Assembly: GCF_022828475.1 (NCBI RefSeq)
Contig: NZ_CP059557.1
Span: 5,131,470-5,195,469 of the forward strand
Source: Saccharopolyspora gloriosae
GTDB taxonomy: Bacteria; Actinomycetota; Actinomycetes; Mycobacteriales; Pseudonocardiaceae
DNA: 64,000 nucleotides
Direction: 5' to 3'
Shown here: piece by piece, positions 1 through 9,500 of the stretch
Numbering within the stretch: position 1 is the first letter of the stretch
How the letters are laid out: the number at the start of each line of letters is the position of its first letter
Translations under genes and position numbers: made by a program
The notes under the pieces: generated by a model
The model's input: only the letters and a program-made list of their open reading frames with translations
Told to the model about the DNA's origin: nothing
Databases searched by the model: none

Positions 1-817
1 GTTCGACTTTGCCGTTGGTTTGGGGTCGGTAGGGGCGGGTGCGGAGGTGTGTGATGCCGGCGGCGGTGAGTGTGGCGGTCCAGAGGTGGGAGCGGTAGCA
101 GGAGCCGTTGTCGGTCAGTACTCGGAGCACGGTGATCCCGGCATCGGTGAAGAATGTGTGTGCTCGTTGCCAGAACGCGGCGGCGGTTTCGCGTGTCTCG
201 TCGGGAAGGATTTCGGTGTAGGCAAGCCGCGAGTGGTCATCGACGGCGTTGTGCAGGTAGCTGTAGCCGATGGCGGGTTTCTTCCCGCCGGCGCGGCGGC
301 GGTCGGTGACGGTGGCCTGGCTGTTGTGGCTGCCGGCCTGGCGGCCGAGGACTTTGCTGCCGCCGCCGTCGGGGACGTTGCCGACTTTCTTGATGTCGAC
401 GTGGACGAGGCCGCCGGGCTGCGGGTACTCGTAGCGGCGGATCACCCGCCCGGTGGCCCGGTCCAGGTGTGCGAGCCGGGCCAGCCTGTAGCGGCCCAAG
501 ACCCGGTGCACGGTAGCCGGGTTCAAGCCCAGCAAAAACGCGATCCGTGCCGGCCCCCACCGGCGGATCACCCGGACCTTGATGATCCGCCGCTCGGTGC
601 GCGACGGAGTGCGCCGCGGACTGTGATGCGGACGCGAGGACCGGTCTGCCATCCCCGCCTCGCCCTCGGTGCGATACCGATCCGCCCACCGTTGCGCGGT
701 GCTGGGCGAGACTTGGAAACGCTCAGCCGCACGCCGCAACGGCCAGCGATCGTCCACGACACACCGAGCCAGACGCAGCCTGCCCGTCTCAGTCAACGGA
801 GCGTTACGGTGACACAC
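1..817 (-). CDS. IS481-family transposase, 3' part outside window
   Basis: This is a DDE transposase that cuts and joins the IS ends. The start is the GTG at 817, preceded by GGAGG inside a hairpin (see the complete copy). The N-terminal part carries a helix-turn-helix of the LxxAAERFxVSxxTAQRW type, followed by the rve integrase core with DVKKVG-like and TDNGS strands. The visible sequence stops before the last catalytic region, because the window ends at codon 272 or so. The protein is the same as residues 1-272 of the copy at 45976-47064. The two copies are in opposite orientation. It is probably functional if its missing end is intact. Confidence 0.9.
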   Translation of the reverse strand, partial: MCHRNAPLTETGRLRLARCVVDDRWPLRRAAERFQVSPSTAQRWADRYRTEGEAGMADRSSRPHHSPRRTPSRTERRIIKVRVIRRWGPARIAFLLGLNPATVHRVLGRYRLARLAHLDRATGRVIRRYEYPQPGGLVHVDIKKVGNVPDGGGSKVLGRQAGSHNSQATVTDRRRAGGKKPAIGYSYLHNAVDDHSRLAYTEILPDETRETAAAFWQRAHTFFTDAGITVLRVLTDNGSCYRSHLWTATLTAAGITHLRTRPYRPQTNGKVE

Positions 818-933
818 GAGGACCTCCAGGTATTCGGTGCAGATGTCGTGATCCACACCGAACCCGGAGGTCCTCACTCATTCCAAGATCATCCGCCCCG
901 TGTCCCCCGTTCACAACCTCCCGAGACACAACA
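1..933 (-). mobile_element. IS481-family element, copy 1, cut by window edge
   Basis: This segment is the reverse complement of 45860-46792, the first 933 of 1107 bases of the complete copy, and appears identical wherever I compared the two. Its left inverted repeat ends at 933 (TGTTGTGTCTCGGGAGGTTG on the minus strand). It is followed by GGTAGC at 934-939, the complement of the GCTACC target duplication seen at the complete copy. The right end lies outside the window. Confidence 0.93.
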
Positions 934-1050
934 GGTAGCGGAACCTCAGTGAGCCTCTCGCTGCGGGATCTTTTTCCCGAGTGGCTCCGCCACGAGGGAA
1001 AAAGCTGTCCTCGCGAGAGGCTCACTGAGAACCCGCCGGTGGTCACCTTT
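934..1050 (+). repeat. Dispersed long palindrome, copy A
   Basis: The perfect outer stem is CTCAGTGAGCCTCTCG (945-960) with CGAGAGGCTCACTGAG (1014-1029). The inner stem is at 970-985 and 989-1004 (CTTTTTCCC, a 2-base internal loop, GTGGC, loop TCC). The flanks are GCGGAACCTCAG on the left and CTGAGAACCCGCCGGTGGTC on the right. Related copies lie at 30258-30480, 39446-39604 and 45747-45853. It contains no gene. It touches the IS481 end, which lies inside the conserved left flank. Confidence 0.9.
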
Positions 1051-1052
1051 TT

Positions 1053-1290
1053 GACGTGGGCTATGTGCTTCGCACATACAGGCACGGCTTCGCCGCAAGG
1101 CACGGCCGTTGGCCGTAAGGCAGGCGGGCTTCGCCGCCCTTTGCGGGCTTCGCCGCTGAGAACCTGCATGTGGTCGGCTTTTCGACGTGGGCTATGTGCT
1201 TTGCACATACAGGCACGGCTTCGCCGCAAGGCACGGCCGTTGGCCGTAAGGCAGGCGGGCTTCGCCGCCCATTGCGGGCTTCGCCGCTGG
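1053..1290 (+). repeat. 131-bp direct repeat made of mini-hairpins (1.8 units)
   Basis: A unit starting GACGTGGGC at 1053 repeats at 1184, so the period is 131 bases; the second copy fades near 1290. Each unit holds several small hairpins: TATGTGC-TTC-GCACATA (TTT loop in the second unit), CGGCTTCGCCG, CGGCC-GTT-GGCCG and GCGGGCTTCGCCGC. One 18-base piece (CGGCTTCGCCGCAAGGCA) is the same unit that is expanded about ten-fold at 45529-45708. Bases 1291-1351 hold nothing recognisable. Confidence 0.85.
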
Positions 1291-1351
1291 AGGGCGTTGC
1301 TTGCTGGGAGGTTTTGTTGCTCGGGTGGCTAGGTCGGATGAGCTTGCGGGG

Positions 1352-2200
1352 TCAGGGGGTTTCGCCTGTTTTGGCAGGGCGGGTGGGGTCTGTCGTCCAG
1401 TGGGACCAGGAGCCGGCGTAAAGGGCTGCCGGGTTGGCCGGGCCGCTGAGGCCTGCGTGTTCCAGGGCCAGCAAGGCCGAGCACGCTGTCACGCCTGAGC
1501 CGCAGTAGGTCGCGACTCGGGAGGTGCCGTCCACGCCTAGTTCGCGGAACAGCGCCGCGACGTCCTCCGGTGGCCGCCATGTCCCGTCCTCGGTGACGTT
1601 GGACGCGAACGGGGCGTTGCGTGCGCCGGGGATGTGGCCGGCCCGCGGGTCAACGGGTTCCACCTCGCCTCGGTATCGCTCAGGTGCGCGGGCGTCGAGC
1701 AGTCGCCCGTCCTCCGCCATCCGCGCCGCCTCGTCCGCGTTGATCACCGGCAGTGAATCCGGGACGACCTGGAAATCCGTCGGCACGACCTCCGGCACCT
1801 CGGCCGTGACCGGGTTTCCTCGCGCGACCCAGGCCCGGTATCCGCCGTCGAGCACCCGGACCCGTGGATGCCCCGCCCATCGCAGCAACCACCAGGCTCG
1901 CGCGGCCGCCGAACCGTTGTCCGCGTCGTAGGCCACGACCTCCCGCTCCGCGGTGATCCCCGCCCGCCGGAACACGGCTTGCAGGTCGGCGGCGGCGGGC
2001 AACGGATGGCGGCCGCCCGCGCCGGGTGGCGCGGAAAGTTCGGTGTCGAGATCCACGAACACCGCGCCCGGTAGGTGATCCTGCTCGTAGTCCTGCCTGC
2101 CGGGCGGCCCCAGCAGGCTCCACCGGACGTCGAGCAGCACCGGCGGGCGCGAACCCGCAAGCTGTTCGGAAAGATCATCCACGCTGATCAGCGGGTCCAT
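1352..2200 (-). CDS. sseA: 3-mercaptopyruvate/thiosulfate sulfurtransferase
   Basis: A 282-residue tandem-rhodanese enzyme that moves sulfane sulfur from mercaptopyruvate or thiosulfate to an acceptor in the cytoplasm. Two rhodanese domains are visible (about 8-125 and 155-270). The catalytic cysteine is Cys233 in the loop CGSGVTA, which is closer to the mercaptopyruvate type than to classical rhodanese (CRKGVTA). I chose the ATG at 2200 because AGGAGG stands just upstream and the protein then begins at the first domain. It is divergent from ideR with a 136-base shared promoter region. The substrate preference is inferred from the loop only. Confidence 0.9.
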   Translation of the reverse strand: MDPLISVDDLSEQLAGSRPPVLLDVRWSLLGPPGRQDYEQDHLPGAVFVDLDTELSAPPGAGGRHPLPAAADLQAVFRRAGITAEREVVAYDADNGSAAARAWWLLRWAGHPRVRVLDGGYRAWVARGNPVTAEVPEVVPTDFQVVPDSLPVINADEAARMAEDGRLLDARAPERYRGEVEPVDPRAGHIPGARNAPFASNVTEDGTWRPPEDVAALFRELGVDGTSRVATYCGSGVTACSALLALEHAGLSGPANPAALYAGSWSHWTTDPTRPAKTGETP

Positions 2201-2336
2201 GTCGACCTCCTGGACGGAATGCGGGACTGAGCCGGAACAGCGGCCCCGAACACTGGAAACGGCTGCTCGGAAGCCACCGACCGGCGGTAGTGCCGCAGGA
2301 CTAGAATCGTGGGTGGGACTGCAACGGGGAGCCAGC

Positions 2337-3035
2337 GTGAACGATCTCATCGATACCACCGAGATGTACCTTCGCACCATTTACGACTTGGAGGAGGAGG
2401 GTGTCGTCCCGCTGCGCGCCCGAATCGCGGAACGCCTGGAACAGAGCGGGCCGACCGTGAGCCAGACCGTGGCTCGGATGGAACGCGACGGACTGCTCAC
2501 CGTGGCCGAGGACCGGCACCTGGAGCTCACCGAGGCGGGGCGTACCCGAGCCGTTCGGGTGATGCGCAAGCACCGGCTCGCCGAGCGGTTGCTGGTCGAC
2601 GTGATCGGCCTGGAGTGGGAACACGTGCACGACGAGGCGTGCCGGTGGGAGCACGTGATGAGCGAGGCGGTGGAACGCAAGCTCGTCGCCCTGCTCGGCA
2701 ACCCCGCCACTTCCCCGTACGGCAACCCGATTCCCGGTCTCGAAGAGCTCGGCGCCGAGCCGCAGCCCGCACCCGTGAACGAGTCCGACCTGCAGCGCGT
2801 CGACGAGATCGCCCGCCAGGGCGGCGGCCGGGCCACGGTATGCCGAATCGCCGAGCACGTGCAGCTCGACCCCGACCTGATGAGCGAGCTCAAGGAAGTC
2901 GGGCTGATGCCCTCCCAGGAGATCGAGATCGTTCCGGTCACCGGAGTGAACAAGCCGATCGAGGTCAACGGCCCCAAGGGCAGCACCCAACTCGCCCCCG
3001 GCATCGCCCACGCCGTCCTGGTCCGCGCCCGGTGA
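2337..3035 (+). CDS. ideR: Iron-dependent repressor IdeR/DtxR
   Basis: A 232-residue metal-sensing repressor. Starting from the GTG at 2337, the numbering coincides with DtxR: Met10, Cys102, Glu105 and His106 (primary site) and His79, Glu83 and His98 (ancillary site) are all present. Residues 1-70 form the winged helix (GPTVSQTVARMERDGL) and the C-terminal part an SH3-like domain. In actinobacteria this protein with Fe(II) represses siderophore and iron-uptake genes. The upstream in-frame extension lacks family similarity and was rejected. Its stop overlaps the galK start (GTGA), so the two are probably cotranscribed. Confidence 0.95.
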   Translation: MNDLIDTTEMYLRTIYDLEEEGVVPLRARIAERLEQSGPTVSQTVARMERDGLLTVAEDRHLELTEAGRTRAVRVMRKHRLAERLLVDVIGLEWEHVHDEACRWEHVMSEAVERKLVALLGNPATSPYGNPIPGLEELGAEPQPAPVNESDLQRVDEIARQGGGRATVCRIAEHVQLDPDLMSELKEVGLMPSQEIEIVPVTGVNKPIEVNGPKGSTQLAPGIAHAVLVRAR

Positions 3036-4210
3036 GCCCCGCGGAGTCCGCCGCCGAAGCGTTCGGCGGCGCGCACGGGCATGCCCCGAGCGCGGTCTGG
3101 TCCGCCCCCGGCCGGGTCAACTTGATCGGTGAGCACACCGACTACAACGACGGTTTTGTGCTGCCGATCGCCTTGCCGCACCGGATCGCGGTAGCCGCCT
3201 CGCCGCGCACCGACGGGATGCTGTCGGTGGCCACCCTCGGCGACGACGACGTGCTGCACCGAGCGGATCCGACGCCGCTGGACGCACTGGCTCCCGGTTC
3301 GCAGACCGGCTGGGCCGCGTACCCCGCCGGAGTCGCGTGGGCGCTGCGCGGACAGGACATCGACATTCCCGGAGCGAACCTGGTCATCGCCGGGGACGTG
3401 CCCGCGGGCGCCGGGCTGTCGTCCTCGCACGCGCTGGAGTGCGCGGTCGCGCTGGCGCTGCTCGACCTGGCCGGTCGGCCCGCGGACGGGCCGGATGCGG
3501 CGCCGCTGTCCGACATAGCCCGCTGGGTGCAGATCTCGGAGAATGACTTCGTCGGCGCCCCCACCGGCCTGTTGGACCAGACCGCCTCGCTGAGTTGCAC
3601 CGAGTCGCACGCGCTGTTCTTCGACGTGCGTTCCGGTGAGCTCGAGCAGATCCCGTTCGACACCGGCGCGGTCGGCCTCGAACTTCTGGTGATCGACACC
3701 CGGGCGAAGCATTCGCACAGTGAGTCCGGGTACGGCGAGCGCCGGCGCGGCTGCGAGCACGCCGCCGAGCTGCTCGGGATCAAGGCGTTGCGGGACGTGT
3801 CCGTCGCGGAACTGGACGGCGCGCTCACCGTGCTGCCGGACGAGCTGCGCCCGCTGGTTCGCCACGTCGTGACCGAGAACGATCGGGTGATCTCCACGGT
3901 CGCCGAACTCGACGCCGGTGATCTCGCCGCGATCGGGCCGCTGCTGACCGCCTCGCACGTGAGCATGCGCGACGACTACCGGATCTCCTGCCTGGAACTG
4001 GACGTCGCGGTGGATGCGGCGCTGGAGGCCGGTGCGCTGGGCGCCCGGATGACCGGCGGCGGTTTCGGCGGGTCGGCCATCGCGCTGGTCCGCGCGCAGG
4101 ACCGGGAGGAGATCGGGCAGGCGGTGCTCAACTCCTATGCGGAGCACGGGCTGACGACGCCGCGGTTGTTCACCGCGACCCCGGCGGGAGGGGCCGGCCG
4201 AGACCGATAG
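3032..4210 (+). CDS. galK: Galactokinase
   Basis: A 392-residue GHMP kinase that phosphorylates D-galactose to galactose-1-phosphate in the Leloir pathway. The galactokinase signature GRVNLIGEHTDYNDG is near the N-terminus, the ATP loop PAGAGLSSSHALE is at about residue 130, and the third GHMP motif GARMTGGGFGGS is near the C-terminus. The GTG start overlaps the ideR stop by four bases. galE follows after 87 bases, but no galT (uridylyltransferase) is visible here, so the pathway must be completed elsewhere. Coupling galK to ideR by overlap is odd, since iron and galactose are not usually linked. Confidence 0.95.
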   Translation: MSPAESAAEAFGGAHGHAPSAVWSAPGRVNLIGEHTDYNDGFVLPIALPHRIAVAASPRTDGMLSVATLGDDDVLHRADPTPLDALAPGSQTGWAAYPAGVAWALRGQDIDIPGANLVIAGDVPAGAGLSSSHALECAVALALLDLAGRPADGPDAAPLSDIARWVQISENDFVGAPTGLLDQTASLSCTESHALFFDVRSGELEQIPFDTGAVGLELLVIDTRAKHSHSESGYGERRRGCEHAAELLGIKALRDVSVAELDGALTVLPDELRPLVRHVVTENDRVISTVAELDAGDLAAIGPLLTASHVSMRDDYRISCLELDVAVDAALEAGALGARMTGGGFGGSAIALVRAQDREEIGQAVLNSYAEHGLTTPRLFTATPAGGAGRDR

Positions 4211-4223
4211 CCTCGCCCGCTCA

Positions 4224-4243
4224 GCCCCGCGGTGCCGCGGGGC
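4224..4243 (+). terminator. Short GC hairpin between galK and galE
   Basis: GCCCCGCGG, a two-base loop, then CCGCGGGGC. There is no T-run. It may attenuate readthrough from galK into galE or be a structural element only. Confidence 0.4.
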
Positions 4244-4297
4244 CGCCGAGTCAGCATTCTCAGGCGAGTCCGACGTCTCAGGAAAGGCAGAACCTCC

Positions 4298-5260
4298 GTG
4301 AAGCTCCTCGTCACCGGTGGTGCGGGATATGTGGGCAGCGTGTGCGCGGCACGTCTGCTGGAGAACGGCCACGACGTCACCGTGGTCGACGACCTCTCGA
4401 CCGGTCACGCCGACGCGGTGCCGCCCGGCTGCACCTTCGTGCAAGCAGACATCGCGGCGGCCGCCGGTGACCTGCTCGCCGACGGGTACGACGGGGTGCT
4501 GCACTTCGCGGCCAAGTCGCTGGTCGGCGAGTCGATGCAGGATCCGCACAAATACTGGCAGGGCAACGTGCTCACCTCGCTGCGCCTGCTGGAGGCGGTT
4601 CGCCGGCACGGCACGCCGCGACTGGTGTTCTCCTCCACCGCCGCCACCTACGGCGAGCCCGACACCGTGCCGATCCCGGAGACCGCTCCGGCCCGGCCCA
4701 CCAACACCTACGGAGCGACGAAGCTCGCGATCGACCACGCGATCAGCTCCTACGCCACGGCCCACGGCCTGGGCGCGGTGAGCCTGCGCTACTTCAACGT
4801 GGCCGGTGCGCACGGCGCGTTCGGCGAGCGGCACACCGTCGAGACGCACCTGATCCCGATCGTGCTGCAGGTCGCGCTGGGGCAGCGCGAGCAGGTGCAG
4901 ATGTACGGCGACGACTGGCCCACCGAGGACGGCACCTGCGTCCGTGACTACATCCACGTCACCGACCTCGCCGACGCGCACCTGCTGGCGCTGGACAACG
5001 CCCGTCCCGGTGAGCACCGGATCTACAACCTGGGTAATGGAACCGGGTTCTCGGTGCAACAGGTGATCAAGACCTGCCGCGAGGTGACCGGTCACCCGAT
5101 CCCGGCCGCGGTGGCACCGCGCCGGGCCGGTGACCCAGCGACGCTGGTGGCCGCCAGCGACCGCGCTCGCGAAGAGCTGTCCTGGAAGCCGAAGCTGGCC
5201 GACCTGTCCGTGATCGTGCGCGACGCCTGGGAGTTCACCCGCGACCGCCAGCAGGCCTGA
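4298..5260 (+). CDS. galE: UDP-glucose 4-epimerase
   Basis: A 320-residue short-chain dehydrogenase/reductase that interconverts UDP-galactose and UDP-glucose. The NAD loop TGGAGYVGS is at residues 6-14, the catalytic Ser/Thr lies in the FSSTAATYG region and the catalytic pair is YGATK (Tyr-x3-Lys). The GTG at 4298 is preceded by AGGAAAGG. The length and motifs match bacterial GalE. It follows galK and supplies galactose catabolism, or UDP-galactose for cell-wall galactan. It converges on the DUF4192 gene across a terminator hairpin. Confidence 0.95.
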   Translation: MKLLVTGGAGYVGSVCAARLLENGHDVTVVDDLSTGHADAVPPGCTFVQADIAAAAGDLLADGYDGVLHFAAKSLVGESMQDPHKYWQGNVLTSLRLLEAVRRHGTPRLVFSSTAATYGEPDTVPIPETAPARPTNTYGATKLAIDHAISSYATAHGLGAVSLRYFNVAGAHGAFGERHTVETHLIPIVLQVALGQREQVQMYGDDWPTEDGTCVRDYIHVTDLADAHLLALDNARPGEHRIYNLGNGTGFSVQQVIKTCREVTGHPIPAAVAPRRAGDPATLVAASDRAREELSWKPKLADLSVIVRDAWEFTRDRQQA

Positions 5261-5266
5261 TCCGTC

Positions 5267-5299
5267 CCGGTGCCCGGCCGCCGAACCACCGGGCACCGG
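5267..5299. terminator. Bidirectional terminator between galE and DUF4192 gene
   Basis: CCGGTGCCCGG (5267-5277) pairs perfectly with CCGGGCACCGG (5289-5299) across an 11-base loop, followed by ATCGGTTTT on the plus strand. It lies between convergent genes. Confidence 0.75.
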
Positions 5300-5334
5300 A
5301 TCGGTTTTCCGTTCGTGGTGAACCACGGCGCCCA

Positions 5335-6420
5335 TCAGGATTCCTCCTCTTCGATCATCAACTGGGCATCGGTCATCGCTTCCTTGGCCATGTCGGCCAT
5401 CTCCTTGGGGGAGACCCCGGTGTCCAGCGCCTGGCGCAGCAGGCGGCCCAGCGTGTGTTCGGGTCGTCCGGCCTCGACTCGTTCCAGCGCCACGCTCGCC
5501 AGCGCGCCTTCACCGCGCAGGTAGGCGAAAAAGGCCAGCAAAGCGCCGACCTCGGCGACCTCCGGTTCCGGTGCTTTGCGCACGAGGCTCAGCCACAGCT
5601 GTTCCGCGGCCATCGCCGAGTCCCCCAGCGCCACCCCGAGGCAGAGATCGCGGACCCGGTGGTCGGACAGCGCGAGCAGGATGCGGAGCTGGTCGTCTTC
5701 GGTCAACGCCTCCCCCGCCGCCGTCCGGCGGATCCCGGCGAGGGTGATGGCCACATCTCGGTGCACGCGGCCGCTTTCCGGCTCCCGCTCGACGTCCTCG
5801 ATCATCGCGGCGAGCCGCGCCGACCAGCGGGCGACGGCTCGCTCGGATTCCGGCGCGACCAGCCGTTGCAGCTCCTCGCGGCTGTCGAAGGTGACCGAGC
5901 CGGACGCGGCCATCGCGGCGCCGAGCGCGGTGCGCTTCGGGTCGGGAATGCGGCCGGCGCACACGGGGTCGTCGTAGCACTGCCACGATCCGCCCGCCTC
6001 CAGCCGATCGGCCCAGAGCTCGTGCAGCACCTCGATTCCGGCTTCGGCCAACCCTTCCCGGAGCAATGCGATCAGTTCGAGCTCGGGAGCCTCGACATGT
6101 TCGTCCACTTCGGACCCTTCGGGCGGCGGACCGCCCGGGTCGTGTCCGGCGGTTCCGGATCCGGCGACCACCGCGATGACGCCGGTGATGCCCCGCCGGA
6201 TCAGCGGGCCGGTGGAGACGTATTCGACCAGTGCACGGCGATGTTCCGGCGGCGGTAGGTCCAGCCTCAGCGTGAGACCGAACGTCGCGGCGTCACCGGT
6301 GGTGTGCAGGCCGATCAGGATCAGTGAATCGGCGGGGATGAATCCGAGCAGGTGCGGGACGGCGGCCAGCACCTCGCCGGCGTCGCCGATGCGGATGCGT
6401 GCGTTCAGCGGAGTGGTCAT
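5335..6420 (-). CDS. DUF4192 family protein
   Basis: A 361-residue protein of the actinobacterial DUF4192 family, recognisable from the N-terminal stretch with LLGFIPADSLILIGL followed by a long alpha-rich C-terminal part. No catalytic motif, signal peptide or membrane segment is seen; the C-terminus is acidic (ending EEEES). The ATG at 6420 is preferred because it begins at the conserved block; an in-frame extension to 6501 has no family similarity. It stands alone, convergent with galE and 105 bases downstream of the next minus-strand gene. Function unknown. Confidence 0.85.
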   Translation of the reverse strand: MTTPLNARIRIGDAGEVLAAVPHLLGFIPADSLILIGLHTTGDAATFGLTLRLDLPPPEHRRALVEYVSTGPLIRRGITGVIAVVAGSGTAGHDPGGPPPEGSEVDEHVEAPELELIALLREGLAEAGIEVLHELWADRLEAGGSWQCYDDPVCAGRIPDPKRTALGAAMAASGSVTFDSREELQRLVAPESERAVARWSARLAAMIEDVEREPESGRVHRDVAITLAGIRRTAAGEALTEDDQLRILLALSDHRVRDLCLGVALGDSAMAAEQLWLSLVRKAPEPEVAEVGALLAFFAYLRGEGALASVALERVEAGRPEHTLGRLLRQALDTGVSPKEMADMAKEAMTDAQLMIEEEES

Positions 6421-6525
6421 ACCCAGAACATCGGTGGTGCCGGGCGAAGCGCCGCAGGGTCGAGTTCCGAATCTGTGGATGGATCGGCCACCTGTGGACA
6501 ACTTTGCCGCCGCACACCGGAAAAC

Positions 6526-9500
6526 TCACTTCTGAGTGACCGTGAATACGGTGCTCTGCTTCACCCCATTGACCATCACGCTCAGTTCTCCCCGACCTGG
6601 CCGCAATCCGGTCAGCGAACCGGTGATCGGATCGAACGCCGCGACCGATCCCGGAGCGGCCTCCTCGGGCCGTCCGATGTGCACCGATCGGCCGCCTTCC
6701 CAGTACGCGCTCACCGGATACCGCACCGGCACCACCCGGTCGCCCTGCGCCACATCGGCCGTCACCGGCACCACCGCGTCCGGCGCCAGCGGCGGCACCG
6801 CCAGCTCGATCCGGTCGACGTGCGGCCGCGTCTCCCACCGCACCGAGCCGCGCCGGTCGCCCGGATCGACCCGCAACAAGCTCCACCCGGTGAAGCCGCC
6901 GTCCTCGGGGGCAGCCGCGGGCTGCTTGCCCGCGTTGCCGTTCACCTCCAGATTCACACCATCCACAGTGGACGAATGGAACACGCCGGCGTGGCCGGCG
7001 ACCAGCACGGCGGATTTCCCCGTATCCCGCTCGAAATCCGCCAGCCACCGGTTGAGCAGCCCGGCCTCCTTCGGATCCGCGAGCTCGGACGCCTCGCTCG
7101 GACCGGGATCATCCAGCGGATGGTGCAAGAACACCGAGACCGAATGGATCCGCGGATCCCGGGACGCCTCGTCCAGCGCGGAACGCAACATCCGGACCTG
7201 GCCGAACCCGCCGCCGAGCAGCGAGCCCGACGAGGAATCCAGCAGCACCGCCCTGCTTCCCGCGACGTCGGCGACCTGGTGGGTCGCACCGAACTCGGCG
7301 GCGAACTCGCTGAGATCCCCCGGCCCGGACGCCTCGTGGTTTCCCGGCACGTAATACCAAGGCACCCGGCCGCCCACTTCCGAATCGATCATCTGCCGCG
7401 CCAGGTCGAAATCGGCCGCCGTCCCCCGGTCCACCAGGTCCCCGTTGATCACCAGCGCGTCCGGCCCGCTCGCCACCGCCTCACGCAGCGACCGCCGCGC
7501 CTGCGCCACCAGCGGCCCGTCCGGATCGTCGGCGGTGAACTGCGCGTCGCTGACCACCGCGATCCGCGCCGCCCCCGGGGCAGGCGGCAACGTCGCGTCC
7601 TGCACCACCGCCGGGTCCCGGGGCCGCGGATCCGGCGGAACCGGCACGTCCGGCGCGACCCGTGCGGTCAGCTCGTCGAACACCAGCCGTCCCGCGTACT
7701 GCCGAGCCCCATCGGGTTCGACCACGTACAACCGCTGCAGCCGCAGCGCACCGGCCGCACCGGCGGGCAGTGGTGCCTCGACGTAGCGCCACCCCGTCCA
7801 GTCCACGTTCCGCGCCAAGTCCACGGTCGTGGCGACGCCCGCCGCGTCCTCAACGGTGCCGCGCAGCCAGGCTCCGTTGCCGTCACCGTTCACCCACACC
7901 CCCACGCGCTGCGTTCCCGGCGGCAGCGGCAACGCCTGATCCGCGTTGACGTAGGCCGCGCGGGTCGTGGTGCTGCCGGTGAGCGCGTAATCCAAGGCCA
8001 GGCCGGGCGTTCCCGCATGCCCCGGCGCCTGGCTCAGCGAGGCGCGCACCGATTCCGGGAAAACAGCGGTGTTCCAGCCCGCAGCCCCGTCCAACGGCGC
8101 CAGCGGTTCCGGCCGGGATCCGGTGGTGATCCCCAGATGCGTGACCTGATCACCCACCCGCGCCGTGACGGCGGAGCTCGCCGACGGCGACAGCGCCGTC
8201 ACCGCGAACCCGTCCCCGTTCGGCTCGATCCGCACCGCTCGCCGGTCGTACTCCAGCCGCACGTCCGCCGGTTCCACCCAGGTCTCGAAACCCTCCGAAT
8301 CGTGCCCGAGCACCTGGAACCGCCCCCGGGATCCCTGCGCGGGCAACTCGACCCGCTCGGTGTCCGTGCTGAGCCTGACGGGCGGCCCGAGCACAGTCAG
8401 CTCCGCCGATCCCGTCGCCCCCGGCGCGCTCGCGGTGACAGTGCTCGTCCCCGGGCGCCCCGCGTGCAGGACTCCGCCGTTCACCCGGCCACCGCCGGGC
8501 GGCGACACCGACCACGCCGGTTCGGCCGCCACCGGCGCTCCGCTCTCGTCATGCCCGTGCGCCGTCAGCTTCCGGGTGAGTCCGGACAGCACCCGCGTGC
8601 CATCGGCCGGGTCGACCCGGAACCCGCGCAGCCGCCCGCTTCCGGGCGCGGTGGAGAACCCGATCCCGTTCGGAACCGGCCGCAGCTCACCGTCCGAAGG
8701 GGAGTTGTGCACCTCTGCTGCGGCGGCGCCACGTTCCCGCGCCAGCAACGTCGACGATCCGCCCCCGTCGAGATTGATCGCATCGACCGCCCCCAGCGCG
8801 CGCAGCCGCTCGGCGAGTTCCCGCTCCGTCGCGCCGCGGCTGTCGGCCTGCCTGCCGTCGATGGTGACCAGCCACATCCGCGCACCGTCCGCGGAGAAGC
8901 CCACGGCGGTGCGCGGGTGCAGCGCCTTGTCGTCGACCGGCTGCACTTCTCCCCCGCGCAGCAACACCTTGTTCCCGCCGACGGCCACGTCCGCGCCTTC
9001 GGTCCGCGGCCGGTAATGGACGGTGGCGCGGTCTCCCGGCCGCAACGAACGGAGCGCCTCGGCTCCGCCGCCGACTCCGAGCAATCGCGCCGCACCATCC
9101 GGAACGGGACCCTCCGCCGGTGCCGGACGAACCTGAGTCACCACATCACCGGCCAGTTCCACCTCTACCACCGGCGCATGCCCGTCCACGACCGACGTGC
9201 GAGAAGCCCCTCCCCAATACGGCGTGTACAGCCCGATGCCGTCCGCGGCGATCGTCGGTGCGTTCAGGTCGGTGATCGGTGTGGCCGTGCCATCGGCGCG
9301 GGTGAGTTCGGCCGCCAAGAACACCTGCATCAGGCGGCCGGCGGCTTCGGCGCCACCGACCGCGGCCACCTCGTTGTGCCCGGCGGCCGGCGCGCTGAGC
9401 AGCTCACCGCCGGAGATCGCCGCGCCGAGCGGAGCGCCGGACGCATCGATGTCGAAGAAGTCCCCGTTCACCCCGGCCACCGCCCCCGACAGCTGCTCCG

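Noticed and set aside
2381-5335. Very long open frame antisense to ideR-galK-galE
   Set aside because: In high-GC DNA the opposite strand is often stop-free; the plus-strand genes have clear family motifs and this frame has none.
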